Source of the DNA: Candidatus Chlamydia sanziniae
GTDB taxonomy: Bacteria > Chlamydiota > Chlamydiia > Chlamydiales > Chlamydiaceae
Reading direction: 5' to 3'
Assembly (NCBI RefSeq): GCF_001653975.1
Contig: NZ_CP014639.1
Span: forward strand, 496,001 to 560,000
Length of the DNA stretch: 64,000 nt
Shown: piece by piece, positions 30,208 through 37,950 of the stretch
Layout: each line of letters opens with the position of its first letter
Position numbering within the stretch: position 1 is the first letter of the stretch
The notes under the pieces: generated by a model
The model's input: only the letters and a program-made list of their open reading frames with translations
The model's database searches: none
What the model was told of the DNA's origin: nothing
Position numbers and translations under genes: made by a program

Positions 30208-31238
30208 AATTGGAATCCTGATGTAATATTGATAGCGCGTTGGTATCCCCAGCGACCTTCGACATTGTAGTAGAAGTTATCGGCAATGCAACAAGTAACA
30301 CCACAGCAGAAATTCACTTTGTTAAAGTTAGTGATTTCACGAACTTTGAATTTAAAGTTGGTAAATTGCTTTTCAAGATCTTGAAAGCTATTTTTGGGAA
30401 AGTGCCTGGAGGTATTCCCTACAGAAACAGCAGCATAAGGAAGTATGTAGTCATTGAGATATGTGGTAATTCCAATATTTGCAGACCACTCTTTATAGCT
30501 TAGATTGCCATTTGCGGTATCAAAATAGATTTCAGGATTGCTTTTGTTGTGAACAATAATATAGTTTATGGGACTTCCACCATGGCGATAATCTGCACCG
30601 ATACCTACAAAAGAGATGCCATCTTTCCAAAGGACCTTCTGAAGGCCTAAATCCCAAACAATGCCATAGTTGGATTGAATTTCAATAATACCGTCAGTAG
30701 CTTCAGACTCTGCATTTAATGGATTAGATGTAAAATCTCTGTAGGCATTAAGAGGAAGGCGGTAGTATTGTTTTAAGCCGCCGACTCTTACAGTAAAATT
30801 AATATCAAAGAAGGGAATGGCTGCTGGAGAGTTGTCTTGTAGCGCTATAGAAACAAAAATGCAACTCGAGTTGCATGAAGAGTTATTTAATTCAAAGTCG
30901 AAATTGTTTGTTGTTGAAGTGACTTGTGGCTGTGGCCCTGTTCCTGATGTTGTTACTGAACTGATGATAGGGACATCGGTAATGTGGGCACTTTCTGAGA
31001 GGATGTAATCTCCATAGAAACCGATTTTTAAACTTCCTGCAAGGGCAGCAAAAAGATCATAGCTATTACAAAGCTCAAAGGCACACCATCCTTTTTGCTC
31101 GGGATTAATGCCAGGAAGCACAGGAGATGCGGGATTACCAGCAGCTAAACCATAAAGAAAAGAAGGGGAAGCGGTGCCCCATAACATAAGGGAAAAAAGG
31201 GTTGCTAAACGTAAATGTTTTAGCAGCTTGCTATTCAT
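30204..31238 (-). CDS. porB: Outer-membrane porin PorB
   Basis: A 344-residue outer-membrane protein. A signal peptide spans roughly the first 31 residues (LRLATLFSLMLWGTASPSFLYGLA). The mature start GNPASPVLPGI...GWCAFELCNSYDLFAALAGSLKIGFYGDY resembles MOMP. It contains a cysteine cluster (NSSCNSSC; FCCGVTCC) likely disulfide-linked in elementary bodies, and ends in phenylalanine (GFQF) as beta-barrels do. From family knowledge PorB is a minor porin that admits dicarboxylates. It converges on the DUF582 gene with overlapping stop codons. Confidence 0.94.
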   Translation of the reverse strand: MNSKLLKHLRLATLFSLMLWGTASPSFLYGLAAGNPASPVLPGINPEQKGWCAFELCNSYDLFAALAGSLKIGFYGDYILSESAHITDVPIISSVTTSGTGPQPQVTSTTNNFDFELNNSSCNSSCIFVSIALQDNSPAAIPFFDINFTVRVGGLKQYYRLPLNAYRDFTSNPLNAESEATDGIIEIQSNYGIVWDLGLQKVLWKDGISFVGIGADYRHGGSPINYIIVHNKSNPEIYFDTANGNLSYKEWSANIGITTYLNDYILPYAAVSVGNTSRHFPKNSFQDLEKQFTNFKFKVREITNFNKVNFCCGVTCCIADNFYYNVEGRWGYQRAINITSGFQF

Positions 31239-31278
31239 GTAGTCAGTGGCCTTATTTGCTTTTAGTGATTAAGTCTTC

Positions 31279-31294
31279 TTTACCAGATGGTAAA
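31279..31294. promoter_or_regulatory. Dyad-symmetric site upstream of porB
   Basis: TTTACCA-GA-TGGTAAA is a perfect 7-base inverted repeat centred about 48 bases upstream of the porB start codon, in the 141-base gap between porB and gpsA. Size and symmetry fit a dimeric repressor operator, or a short hairpin terminating gpsA (which reads toward porB on the same strand). No T-run follows it on the minus strand, which slightly favours the operator reading. Confidence 0.4.
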
Positions 31295-31379
31295 AAAATG
31301 TACAAATGAAAACTCTCAGAGTAACTAGTGCCGAATAACTCTTGGAAATACAACGTCTAAAGTTATCATAGCAAGGTAT

Positions 31380-32384
31380 TTATAGGAATTCTTCTTTAGT
31401 ATTGCGTTGTAGAAGCATCGCAATACCTTTTTTAAGGTCGAGGTTTTCATAAAGAACACGATAGATTCCCATAGTAATTGGCATTTCAATTTTATGGTGT
31501 TTGGCAATTTGGTATGCGGAGAGTGCAGTGTACGCCCCTTCAACAGCCATACCGATTTTGGCTTTGGCTTGTTCGACTGTCAATCCTTCTGCAAGAAGTT
31601 TTCCAAATTTTGAATTTCTACTTAACTCTGAGAAGCAAGTCACACAAAGATCTCCGAGTCCAGCAAGGCCATTCAAGGTTTCAGGACGGCAGTTCATAAT
31701 GACAGCTAACTTACGAATTTCATGTAATCCCCGAGTGACAAGTCCTGCTTTGGCGTTATTTCCGAAATGAAATCCTTCGGAAATCCCACAAGCAATAGCA
31801 ATCACATTTTTTAAAGCTCCGCCAAGGGCGATACCTTTGATATCTGTATTAGGATAGACACGAAATGTCGGTGTAGAAAATGCATTATGAATTTGCTTTA
31901 AGGTTTGAGAATCATAAGCACTCACTACTACAGAACAAGGACAGCCTTTAATGACTTCTTTAGCAATGGAAGGGCCACTGAGATACCCTAAATAAGAAAT
32001 TGCAGAATTCCCAAGAACCTCAAGCATAATCTCACTAAGTAAAAGACCTGTATGTTGTTCAATGCCTTTTGAAGTAATTACGAATGGTACCGATAATGTT
32101 GTCACTGTCTTAAGTTGTTCCGCAACAGGACGAATTCCTGCTGAGGTGACAGCTTCAACAATCATAGTAGCATTATTTATAGCTTCTGCCATATCTGTGG
32201 TAAAAGAGAGATTCGGAGATATAGGGATATCAGGAGCTAAAGGATGTCGTTGTATGCTCTGTAGCTCTTTGATAAGTTGGGCATTACGTGACCACCCTGT
32301 AACTTGATATCCTTTATTTGCAAGTAGGGATGCTAAGCAGAATCCCCAAATTCCCATGCCTAAATATGCAATTTTTTCCTTCAT
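31380..32384 (-). CDS. gpsA: Glycerol-3-phosphate dehydrogenase (NAD(P)+)
   Basis: Reduces dihydroxyacetone phosphate to sn-glycerol-3-phosphate for phospholipid synthesis. The N-terminal Rossmann motif is LGMGIWGFCLASLLA, the catalytic lysine lies in LGGALKNVIAIACG, and the C-terminal signature is GLAGLGDLCVTCFSELSRNSKFG-like. At 334 residues it is of normal length. Its ATG at 32384 overlaps the stop of the UDP-sugar pyrophosphorylase by 4 bases, indicating translational coupling. Confidence 0.97.
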   Translation of the reverse strand: MKEKIAYLGMGIWGFCLASLLANKGYQVTGWSRNAQLIKELQSIQRHPLAPDIPISPNLSFTTDMAEAINNATMIVEAVTSAGIRPVAEQLKTVTTLSVPFVITSKGIEQHTGLLLSEIMLEVLGNSAISYLGYLSGPSIAKEVIKGCPCSVVVSAYDSQTLKQIHNAFSTPTFRVYPNTDIKGIALGGALKNVIAIACGISEGFHFGNNAKAGLVTRGLHEIRKLAVIMNCRPETLNGLAGLGDLCVTCFSELSRNSKFGKLLAEGLTVEQAKAKIGMAVEGAYTALSAYQIAKHHKIEMPITMGIYRVLYENLDLKKGIAMLLQRNTKEEFL

Positions 32385-33766
32385 GAAGCCTCAAAAAACG
32401 ATTCTTCGAAAAATGCTTTGTTTTCCCAATGTAAGGAAGTTGAGGTTGAAGGATAATAAAAATCAGCTTCTAATTCAAATGTTGTGTCTGGAGAAAGTTG
32501 TTTTCCTGTGACTTTATGGAAGAGCTGGCGTTCTCTATCAGAAAGAGCTTGTCTCACCGTGTCGGGACTGTGATTACCCTCGAGATTTTTTAGAGGAGCA
32601 AAGCACTCCTGTCTTGGATAGACAAGAGTTTGACAACGTTTGCTATAGCAAAATAGATCAAAAATGAATTCCTCAAATTTCCAAGCATTCTTTTCTGAGG
32701 AAACGAGTTGTCCCCATTGCTTCGCACGCTTATAAGCTTTGTATAACGGCAGTTGTTGATACGCTGCATGTTCAATAAAATCCATGGATAAGCAGTACAG
32801 ACCAATATTGGCAAGACAATACTTCAACTTACCATCAAAATCAACGGCGAATCTTTCATTTTGAGGAATTTCAGAATATTCAATAACAGAAATTTTCTTG
32901 GAATCATAAGATTGTACGAGAATTCCTACATCTTCAACTGCTGTTTGGCGTAGGGCAGCCTTTATGGTAACTTCATTGTTTACCATAGCGTGGAAGCCAC
33001 AGAGTTCGACATCAAAGGGTAATGCAAGGGGATTATCGATGGGAATCACACTCACCATTTCAATGCCTGCTTGTTTCCACTTCTGCCAAACTCCAGAGGT
33101 ATAGAGTAGCGTTGCCAAACAGCCATTGCCGTTGGGCCCCAGAGCCAATATGTCAATATCTTCTAGGAAAAGGTCTCCAGAAAGACTTAGCAGTGGCCAA
33201 AGCGGCTGGCAAAAAAAGTCTACTTGCTGAGGGTCTAGGTGAAAATAGTCGTTAGACTCAAAGTAGGAGTGTGTTTGCCAATTGTTGAGAGGGGAAGTCA
33301 TAAAAGCTAGAGGCAAAGGCTTGCCAGCAAGTTTACTTGCTGCACATACCTTTTCAGCAACAAGTTGAAATAACGGCTTTTTTTTAATAGGAGAGACTGG
33401 AAATAATCCTTTAGGGCCATCACATTTTAATCGAGATCCTTGACCACCGGCAAGAACAACACATGCAATTTTTTTTTCTTGCAAAAGTGATGACCCTATG
33501 TGAGTTCTTTCTGGATCTTCTCCCGAAGAAGCAAAAGAAATGATAGGTTGGAAATCTTTGAGAATGGCGGTAGGAGACGAAAGAAGTAAGCGTTGCTTAT
33601 GAAAAAAATCTATATTTATAGAAGAAAGTTGATAGTATAGTCTCTGTTGTTGTTTAAGAGAAAGAGAAGGCCATGCATCTAATAAATGCTCTTGACATAT
33701 TGTTTTGAGCTTGTCTGTTAGTGAAGCTAGGTTCATAGCAGAGGGAAAATATGTGGTATGAGTCAT
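32381..33766 (-). CDS. UDP-sugar pyrophosphorylase (UDPGP / AGX family)
   Basis: A 461-residue nucleotidyltransferase with the UDPGP signature VVLAGGQGSRL followed by GPKGLFPVS, where the lysine contacts the phosphates. The layout is that of eukaryote-like UDP-GlcNAc/UDP-glucose pyrophosphorylases rather than bacterial GalU or GlmU. It would form UDP-glucose or UDP-GlcNAc from the sugar-1-phosphate and UTP; which sugar is not evident. The chlamydial homologue CT715 has been labelled both ways. It is 5 bases downstream of the FliJ-like gene and overlaps gpsA by 4 bases. Confidence 0.9.
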   Translation of the reverse strand: MTHTTYFPSAMNLASLTDKLKTICQEHLLDAWPSLSLKQQQRLYYQLSSINIDFFHKQRLLLSSPTAILKDFQPIISFASSGEDPERTHIGSSLLQEKKIACVVLAGGQGSRLKCDGPKGLFPVSPIKKKPLFQLVAEKVCAASKLAGKPLPLAFMTSPLNNWQTHSYFESNDYFHLDPQQVDFFCQPLWPLLSLSGDLFLEDIDILALGPNGNGCLATLLYTSGVWQKWKQAGIEMVSVIPIDNPLALPFDVELCGFHAMVNNEVTIKAALRQTAVEDVGILVQSYDSKKISVIEYSEIPQNERFAVDFDGKLKYCLANIGLYCLSMDFIEHAAYQQLPLYKAYKRAKQWGQLVSSEKNAWKFEEFIFDLFCYSKRCQTLVYPRQECFAPLKNLEGNHSPDTVRQALSDRERQLFHKVTGKQLSPDTTFELEADFYYPSTSTSLHWENKAFFEESFFEAS

Positions 33767-33771
33767 TACAA

Positions 33772-34146
33772 TTAGCCTTGCGTTTCCTGTCTCTTGATTC
33801 TAGAATACTTATTATACTTGATCTTTTCGATGATTTTTCTGCGGTTTACTAATCTCTGAAGTTGATTGTGATAAATGGAGAGGTCTTGGAGTGCTTTTCT
33901 CTGTTGGTTATAAAGAGATATTTGTAATCTTTTCAAGTGTTCCAACAGAGAATCATAATGTTCTACGTTATTTCGGGAGATAAAATATTCGTTACGTTTC
34001 CTTGTAAATTCTGTAATATTCGCTGCTGTTTTTTTTAGCTTCTGGGATAAAGCCGTTAGTTCATATTCACAGTCACGAAGAGAGCATAAAGATTTATAAA
34101 TGTGTGTTTTTAAGATAAGAGATAAAACAGGGAGCTTGCCAGTCAT
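33772..34146 (-). CDS. FliJ/SctO-like coiled-coil protein (CT716-type)
   Basis: A short, basic protein that is predicted almost wholly helical (LSQKLKKTAANITEFTRKRNEY and similar heptads). A coiled coil encoded directly downstream of the FliI/SctN ATPase is the usual place for FliJ/SctO, the stalk that inserts into the ATPase ring; the assignment rests on position and shape. The frame is open to 34194, but ATG 34146 forms an ATGA overlap with the fliI stop, so I use it (124 residues). Confidence 0.72.
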   Translation of the reverse strand: MTGKLPVLSLILKTHIYKSLCSLRDCEYELTALSQKLKKTAANITEFTRKRNEYFISRNNVEHYDSLLEHLKRLQISLYNQQRKALQDLSIYHNQLQRLVNRRKIIEKIKYNKYSRIKRQETQG

Positions 34147-35444
34147 GACTGTGCTAAGGCCTCCAGTTGTTTTAAAGTGTTCTCTAGATAACAATAGCTC
34201 GACAAGGGTTGCGTAAGAAAAGCTTTAATACTGGGAAGGATGTGTATAGCCGCATCTAAGTCTTGATCTTGCCCTGGAGTATAAGCCCCGAGTTGAATAA
34301 TATCTAACGCTTCATTGTAAACTTTTAACAAGGTACGAAGTTTTTCTGCAGCAGCATAATGATGAGGAAGAGCCAGTATTTGAGCAGATCGTGAAAGACT
34401 TGTTAAGATATCTATGGGGGGAGAGGCTAAGGCTTTTCCCTGATTCGTAAGGAAAAAGTGCCCGTCTAAAAGTGATTTTAAGTAATCAGTAAAAATATCA
34501 GGATGCTGGGGATAATGGAGAATAGCGTAAAGAGCTGTTATAGAACCCTGACTACTATTACCCGCACGTTCGGTAAACTCAGAAACATGATGGAAAACAG
34601 AGGCTGCATAGTGATGCGCTGAGAGAATTTCTCCTCGTGCAAGAGCAACTTCTTGTAGTGCGGCTATCCACCGTGATAGAGAATCCATAAGGAATAAGAC
34701 TTCATGGCCTTGCTCTCGAAAGTATTCTGCTATAGTCATTGCAGCGCGCCCTGCAATTACCTTTGTAGGTGCGCTTTCATGGGCAGGAGCAACAATAATG
34801 ATCGTACGGTGTTGCTTAAGGGCAGAACTATGTTGTTCGATATATTCACGGACTTCACGTCCTCGCTCACCAATCAAAGCAATGACATTGATTGTTGATT
34901 GGGATCCTAAAGCAATTGCAGAAAGAAGAGAAGATTTCCCACTTCCTGGTTCAGAAAATATTCCGATACGTTGTCCTTTTCCTAAGGTAAGGAAAGCATC
35001 AATAACTTTAATTCCTGTGGGGAAGATTTCTTGGATGGGTTGTCGCATCATGGGAGAAGGAGGCAATGAAATCAAGGGCTTTCTCTGAGTTTTTGGAAGC
35101 GCATCTTTATTGTCTATAGGATTACCAAAAGCATCGAGAACTCGACCTAGCAGGTGGCAAGAGAGATGTAAGGAGGGGGGACGGCGTAGAGGCACCACTT
35201 CTGTCCCTAAACTAACAGAGTGTAAGGGAGACAGCGACATGAGAAGTGTCATGTCATTGTGAAATCCAATCACCTCAGCAAGAAGATTGGGATTATTGAG
35301 AGAAGAAATCTTACAAAGTTCTCCGAGACAGGCGGAAAGTCCTTGAACTTCAAGAAGATTCCCCGAAACTTTTGATAACAGTCCACAAGCGCGATAAGGC
35401 TGCCATTGATAGATCCATGTTTTTTCTTTATCTAGATGTGTCAT
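34143..35444 (-). CDS. fliI: Flagellar/type III-type secretion ATPase FliI
   Basis: A 433-residue F1-beta-like ATPase. Walker A is SEPGSGKSSLLSAIA, the Walker B region is VLFLMDSLSRWIAALQEVALARGE, and ALIGERGREVREYIE is the family signature. In flagella and injectisomes this ATPase unfolds and releases substrates. Chlamydia has a separate injectisome ATPase (CdsN) elsewhere; this paralogue (CT717 type) belongs to a small flagellar-like set in a non-motile organism. Start and stop overlap the flanking genes by 4 bases each (FliH-like upstream, FliJ-like downstream). Confidence 0.94.
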   Translation of the reverse strand: MTHLDKEKTWIYQWQPYRACGLLSKVSGNLLEVQGLSACLGELCKISSLNNPNLLAEVIGFHNDMTLLMSLSPLHSVSLGTEVVPLRRPPSLHLSCHLLGRVLDAFGNPIDNKDALPKTQRKPLISLPPSPMMRQPIQEIFPTGIKVIDAFLTLGKGQRIGIFSEPGSGKSSLLSAIALGSQSTINVIALIGERGREVREYIEQHSSALKQHRTIIIVAPAHESAPTKVIAGRAAMTIAEYFREQGHEVLFLMDSLSRWIAALQEVALARGEILSAHHYAASVFHHVSEFTERAGNSSQGSITALYAILHYPQHPDIFTDYLKSLLDGHFFLTNQGKALASPPIDILTSLSRSAQILALPHHYAAAEKLRTLLKVYNEALDIIQLGAYTPGQDQDLDAAIHILPSIKAFLTQPLSSYCYLENTLKQLEALAQS

Positions 35445-35992
35445 ACGGTTAACAAAGACAGCAAATGATCGAGTTCTTCTCCAATTTCTTGTCGAAAGAT
35501 ACCTTGAGGAATTTCCATTTTGTATTCTGCTTGTTTACATGAGATATCGGGGAAAAATTCCGCATGCTTAATTATGAAAAGTTCATGTGTAGCCATCCAA
35601 TCCTTAAGTTTTTGTAGGTCTTCGGGATGTAAAAATATTTTTAGAGGAGATAACGATCGTTGAGAGGAATACCGTTCTACGGCTGCAGCAAGGAGTAAAG
35701 CAAGTTCCTCAGGATTTTCTAGTTTTTTATAAAGAAATTTTTCGCAAATCAGTAGGGTGAGTTCAAGAAGATCAGGCTTGAGCTGTTGAACAGTTTTTTC
35801 AACTTCAGCAAGCATATGAACAGAAAGTTTCCTAAAAATCTGTATTAAGGAATGAAGTTCCTGGAATGCTTTGTTATAGCCTTCAACCTCTCCTTGGCAA
35901 AAGCCCTTGTTAAACGCTGTATCCCAATTCATATTAGTCTCAGGGACATCGTCAATGGCTGAAGGAGAACCAGGGGATTGTGGCGTCGTCAC
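35441..35992 (-). CDS. FliH/SctL-like ATPase regulator (CT718-type)
   Basis: A 183-residue protein with a flexible N-terminus, a helical middle (FCQGEVEGYNKAFQELHS) and a FliH-type C-terminal domain. The strand KIFLHPEDLQKLKDWM matches the recurrent H-P-x-D segment of FliH/SctL and V-ATPase E-subunit relatives. FliH dimers bind and restrain FliI. Its stop overlaps the fliI start by 4 bases and its start lies 16 bases from the fliF-like stop, so the order is FliF-FliH-FliI-FliJ as in flagellar operons. No signal or membrane segment. Confidence 0.8.
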   Translation of the reverse strand: MTTPQSPGSPSAIDDVPETNMNWDTAFNKGFCQGEVEGYNKAFQELHSLIQIFRKLSVHMLAEVEKTVQQLKPDLLELTLLICEKFLYKKLENPEELALLLAAAVERYSSQRSLSPLKIFLHPEDLQKLKDWMATHELFIIKHAEFFPDISCKQAEYKMEIPQGIFRQEIGEELDHLLSLLTV

Positions 35993-36008
35993 AAGATATA
36001 CCTAATTC

Positions 36009-37046
36009 TTAAAGTTTATACTTAAGTACGCGGTTTCGTAGATTTTCCGGGAGTCTGCTTAAAAGTATTTCAGCTTTTTTCGGATCCAAATACGAAAGGA
36101 TAAGGGCGATTTTTTCTGGGGGTTCTTTTTGTATAATCTCTACCAGCTTTGTTATATTTATGCCTCGTTTTATTTTTTTAGGTTCAGGAGAAACTCTCTC
36201 GTAGGCGTGCCAACCAAGATAGAGGCTCGCAAGAGCAACAATACTTAAACTGCTGAGTAAGATTACACAACCAATAAGGAATTTAGACACACCAGAATGC
36301 TGTCTGTGTTGATAAGCAAAAGGAAGTCTTTCTGTAATAATAGTACAGAAATCACTGCAGTTTTGATGGAGGTAGTGTATGGCATGATTGATGACTTTAT
36401 CAGACTCTTCTTTCGGTAGACTGTTGACATAATTTTCATTTATAGTGAATTGTACAATAGGTTTTTCTTCACTAGGAAGATAGGAAAACGCAAAATGTTC
36501 CTTGGGGAAAATCTTCTTAAGATAGTTTTCTAATGTTGTAAAGAAAAGAGAGTTCATACTTCTAGGCTCTGGGGAATAAAAATTTCCCAAATTATCAGAT
36601 AGGGTAATATTTTCTTTATGTAATCCAGGGACGCTACTGCAAAGGTAATCAGTAATTGAGAAGAGAAGAGATGGTGTGAGAAATGCATCTTTTTGAGGCG
36701 TCAGAATGACAGAAAGTTTTAAAAGATTCTCTGTCTCTTCTTCTAACGGCAGTGCAAGAGCCACTTTAGCAGCCATAATAGAGTCGAATGTTGTAAGATC
36801 CCTTTCTAGCTGTTCTTTTTTTGCTAAAGCTTCCATGAATCTAAGATTTCCTGTTTGTGAAAACTTTAACCAGTGATTTGAAGTTTTTTCTACTTTAGTA
36901 GGCGTTAAAGATTTAGATGTGGATGAAGATTTGCTAAACAACATAGCGCAGCTTATAGCTCCAACAACAAGGAAAAACCCTAAAGGAGAGACGCCTAATG
37001 CAGCGAGTTTTTTTTTTAAGTTTTGAAAAAACACAAATACACTCAA
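36009..37046 (-). CDS. fliF: Truncated FliF-like ring protein with FliG-like C-terminus (CT719-type)
   Basis: A 345-residue protein, well short of the approximately 550 residues of flagellar FliF. It has a transmembrane helix near residues 20-38 (PLGFFLVVGAISCAMLF), a periplasmic ring-forming part containing LPLEEETENLLKLSVILTP, and a second helix near residues 255-277. After it, residues 293-345 read much like the middle domain of FliG (KIALILSYLDPKKAEILL then LPENLR). The start is a TTG at 37046 without Shine-Dalgarno, and a GTG at 37034 is an alternative. It heads the FliF-FliH-FliI-FliJ set. Confidence 0.85.
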   Translation of the reverse strand: MSVFVFFQNLKKKLAALGVSPLGFFLVVGAISCAMLFSKSSSTSKSLTPTKVEKTSNHWLKFSQTGNLRFMEALAKKEQLERDLTTFDSIMAAKVALALPLEEETENLLKLSVILTPQKDAFLTPSLLFSITDYLCSSVPGLHKENITLSDNLGNFYSPEPRSMNSLFFTTLENYLKKIFPKEHFAFSYLPSEEKPIVQFTINENYVNSLPKEESDKVINHAIHYLHQNCSDFCTIITERLPFAYQHRQHSGVSKFLIGCVILLSSLSIVALASLYLGWHAYERVSPEPKKIKRGINITKLVEIIQKEPPEKIALILSYLDPKKAEILLSRLPENLRNRVLKYKL

Positions 37047-37090
37047 TAAAAAATAATGAAATAATTATGACGTATCGTCATTTCATTATT
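37046..37090 (-). terminator. Stem-loop with T-run between nifU and the FliF-like gene
   Basis: On the minus strand the arms AATAATGAA and TTCATTATT, with inner arms ATGACG/CGTCAT (asymmetric 6-base bulge), form a long hairpin followed by TTTTTT. This fits a Rho-independent terminator after nifU. The T-run abuts the TTG start used for the FliF-like gene, so it may also influence that gene's translation or expression. Confidence 0.6.
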
Positions 37091-37146
37091 CTCTATCAAA
37101 AAATGTGAATTATTGACAATTTAGTTACAACGAAAGTCAATTAGAT

Positions 37147-37950
37147 TCATAGAGATGTTGAAAAGTTTAGAGAGTCTTCATTTACTTTGATTTGTAGCTC
37201 TGGATAAACATAGGCTTTTAGGAGTTGTCCTATGGAATTTAATGTAGTTCCTACGGAGGATAGGCATCCCGAACAATTTCCAGAATATGCAATAGTTACA
37301 AGATTATCCTCTAAAGTTTCTATGGCAACTTCACCACCATCCATAGCAACATAAGGATTAATTTTCTGTTCTATTATTGAGTGTAAGATTTGGAGTTTCT
37401 TTTCTGCAGGTAGCTCTTCCCAATCTTCTTGAGTATAAGGATTGGCGTCTTCAAAATCGAGATTGATTGGGGACTCTTGCAATGGTAAAGAGCCATCTTC
37501 AAGAGGAATATTCAAACATTGTTCGATTGCGATATCAAGGGCATCAATAATGAGATGGTATAGAGGAAGACTATCGGGGGGGAGAGCAGCCTGATGCTGA
37601 TGGGTGCGTAAAGATTGGTCAATATCATCGAGGGTAATCTTATAAGCGTCAGCATAGCTTTTATTCACAACAAGGTTGCAAATAGTTTCTGCTAAAGGAA
37701 TGAGATAAGGGTGTCCAAAATATTGAAATTTTGCATCGAGGATTTTTCCATTGGTTTTGTCAACAAGCCAGTAAAGAAAAACACAGTTTCCTATCAACCG
37801 GTGGCCTTGTCTTCCTATGATGAGATGAGCATCTTTTGCTGCTGCCTCTTCTTCAGAAAACATTCCAGCACAATAAGGTGTAAGGAATTTTTTCATTACT
37901 TTTTTAGAAAGAGTTGCCCAAAAAGCAATGGGTTGAAAGGGAATGGTCAT
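37147..37950 (-). CDS. nifU: NifU-like Fe-S protein with degenerate scaffold domain (CT720-type)
   Basis: A 267-residue protein with two parts. Residues about 20-150 align by eye with IscU/NifU-N, but of its three ligand cysteines only the first remains (GNCVFL). The second position is His (YFGHP, not YGCGS) and the third is Leu (YHLII, not IHCSI). Residues about 190-262 are an intact NFU domain with the CxxC motif NCSGC that binds or transfers a 4Fe-4S cluster. It may act as an NFU-type carrier rather than a scaffold. It starts 4 bases inside the NifS-like stop. Confidence 0.87.
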   Translation of the reverse strand: MTIPFQPIAFWATLSKKVMKKFLTPYCAGMFSEEEAAAKDAHLIIGRQGHRLIGNCVFLYWLVDKTNGKILDAKFQYFGHPYLIPLAETICNLVVNKSYADAYKITLDDIDQSLRTHQHQAALPPDSLPLYHLIIDALDIAIEQCLNIPLEDGSLPLQESPINLDFEDANPYTQEDWEELPAEKKLQILHSIIEQKINPYVAMDGGEVAIETLEDNLVTIAYSGNCSGCLSSVGTTLNSIGQLLKAYVYPELQIKVNEDSLNFSTSL

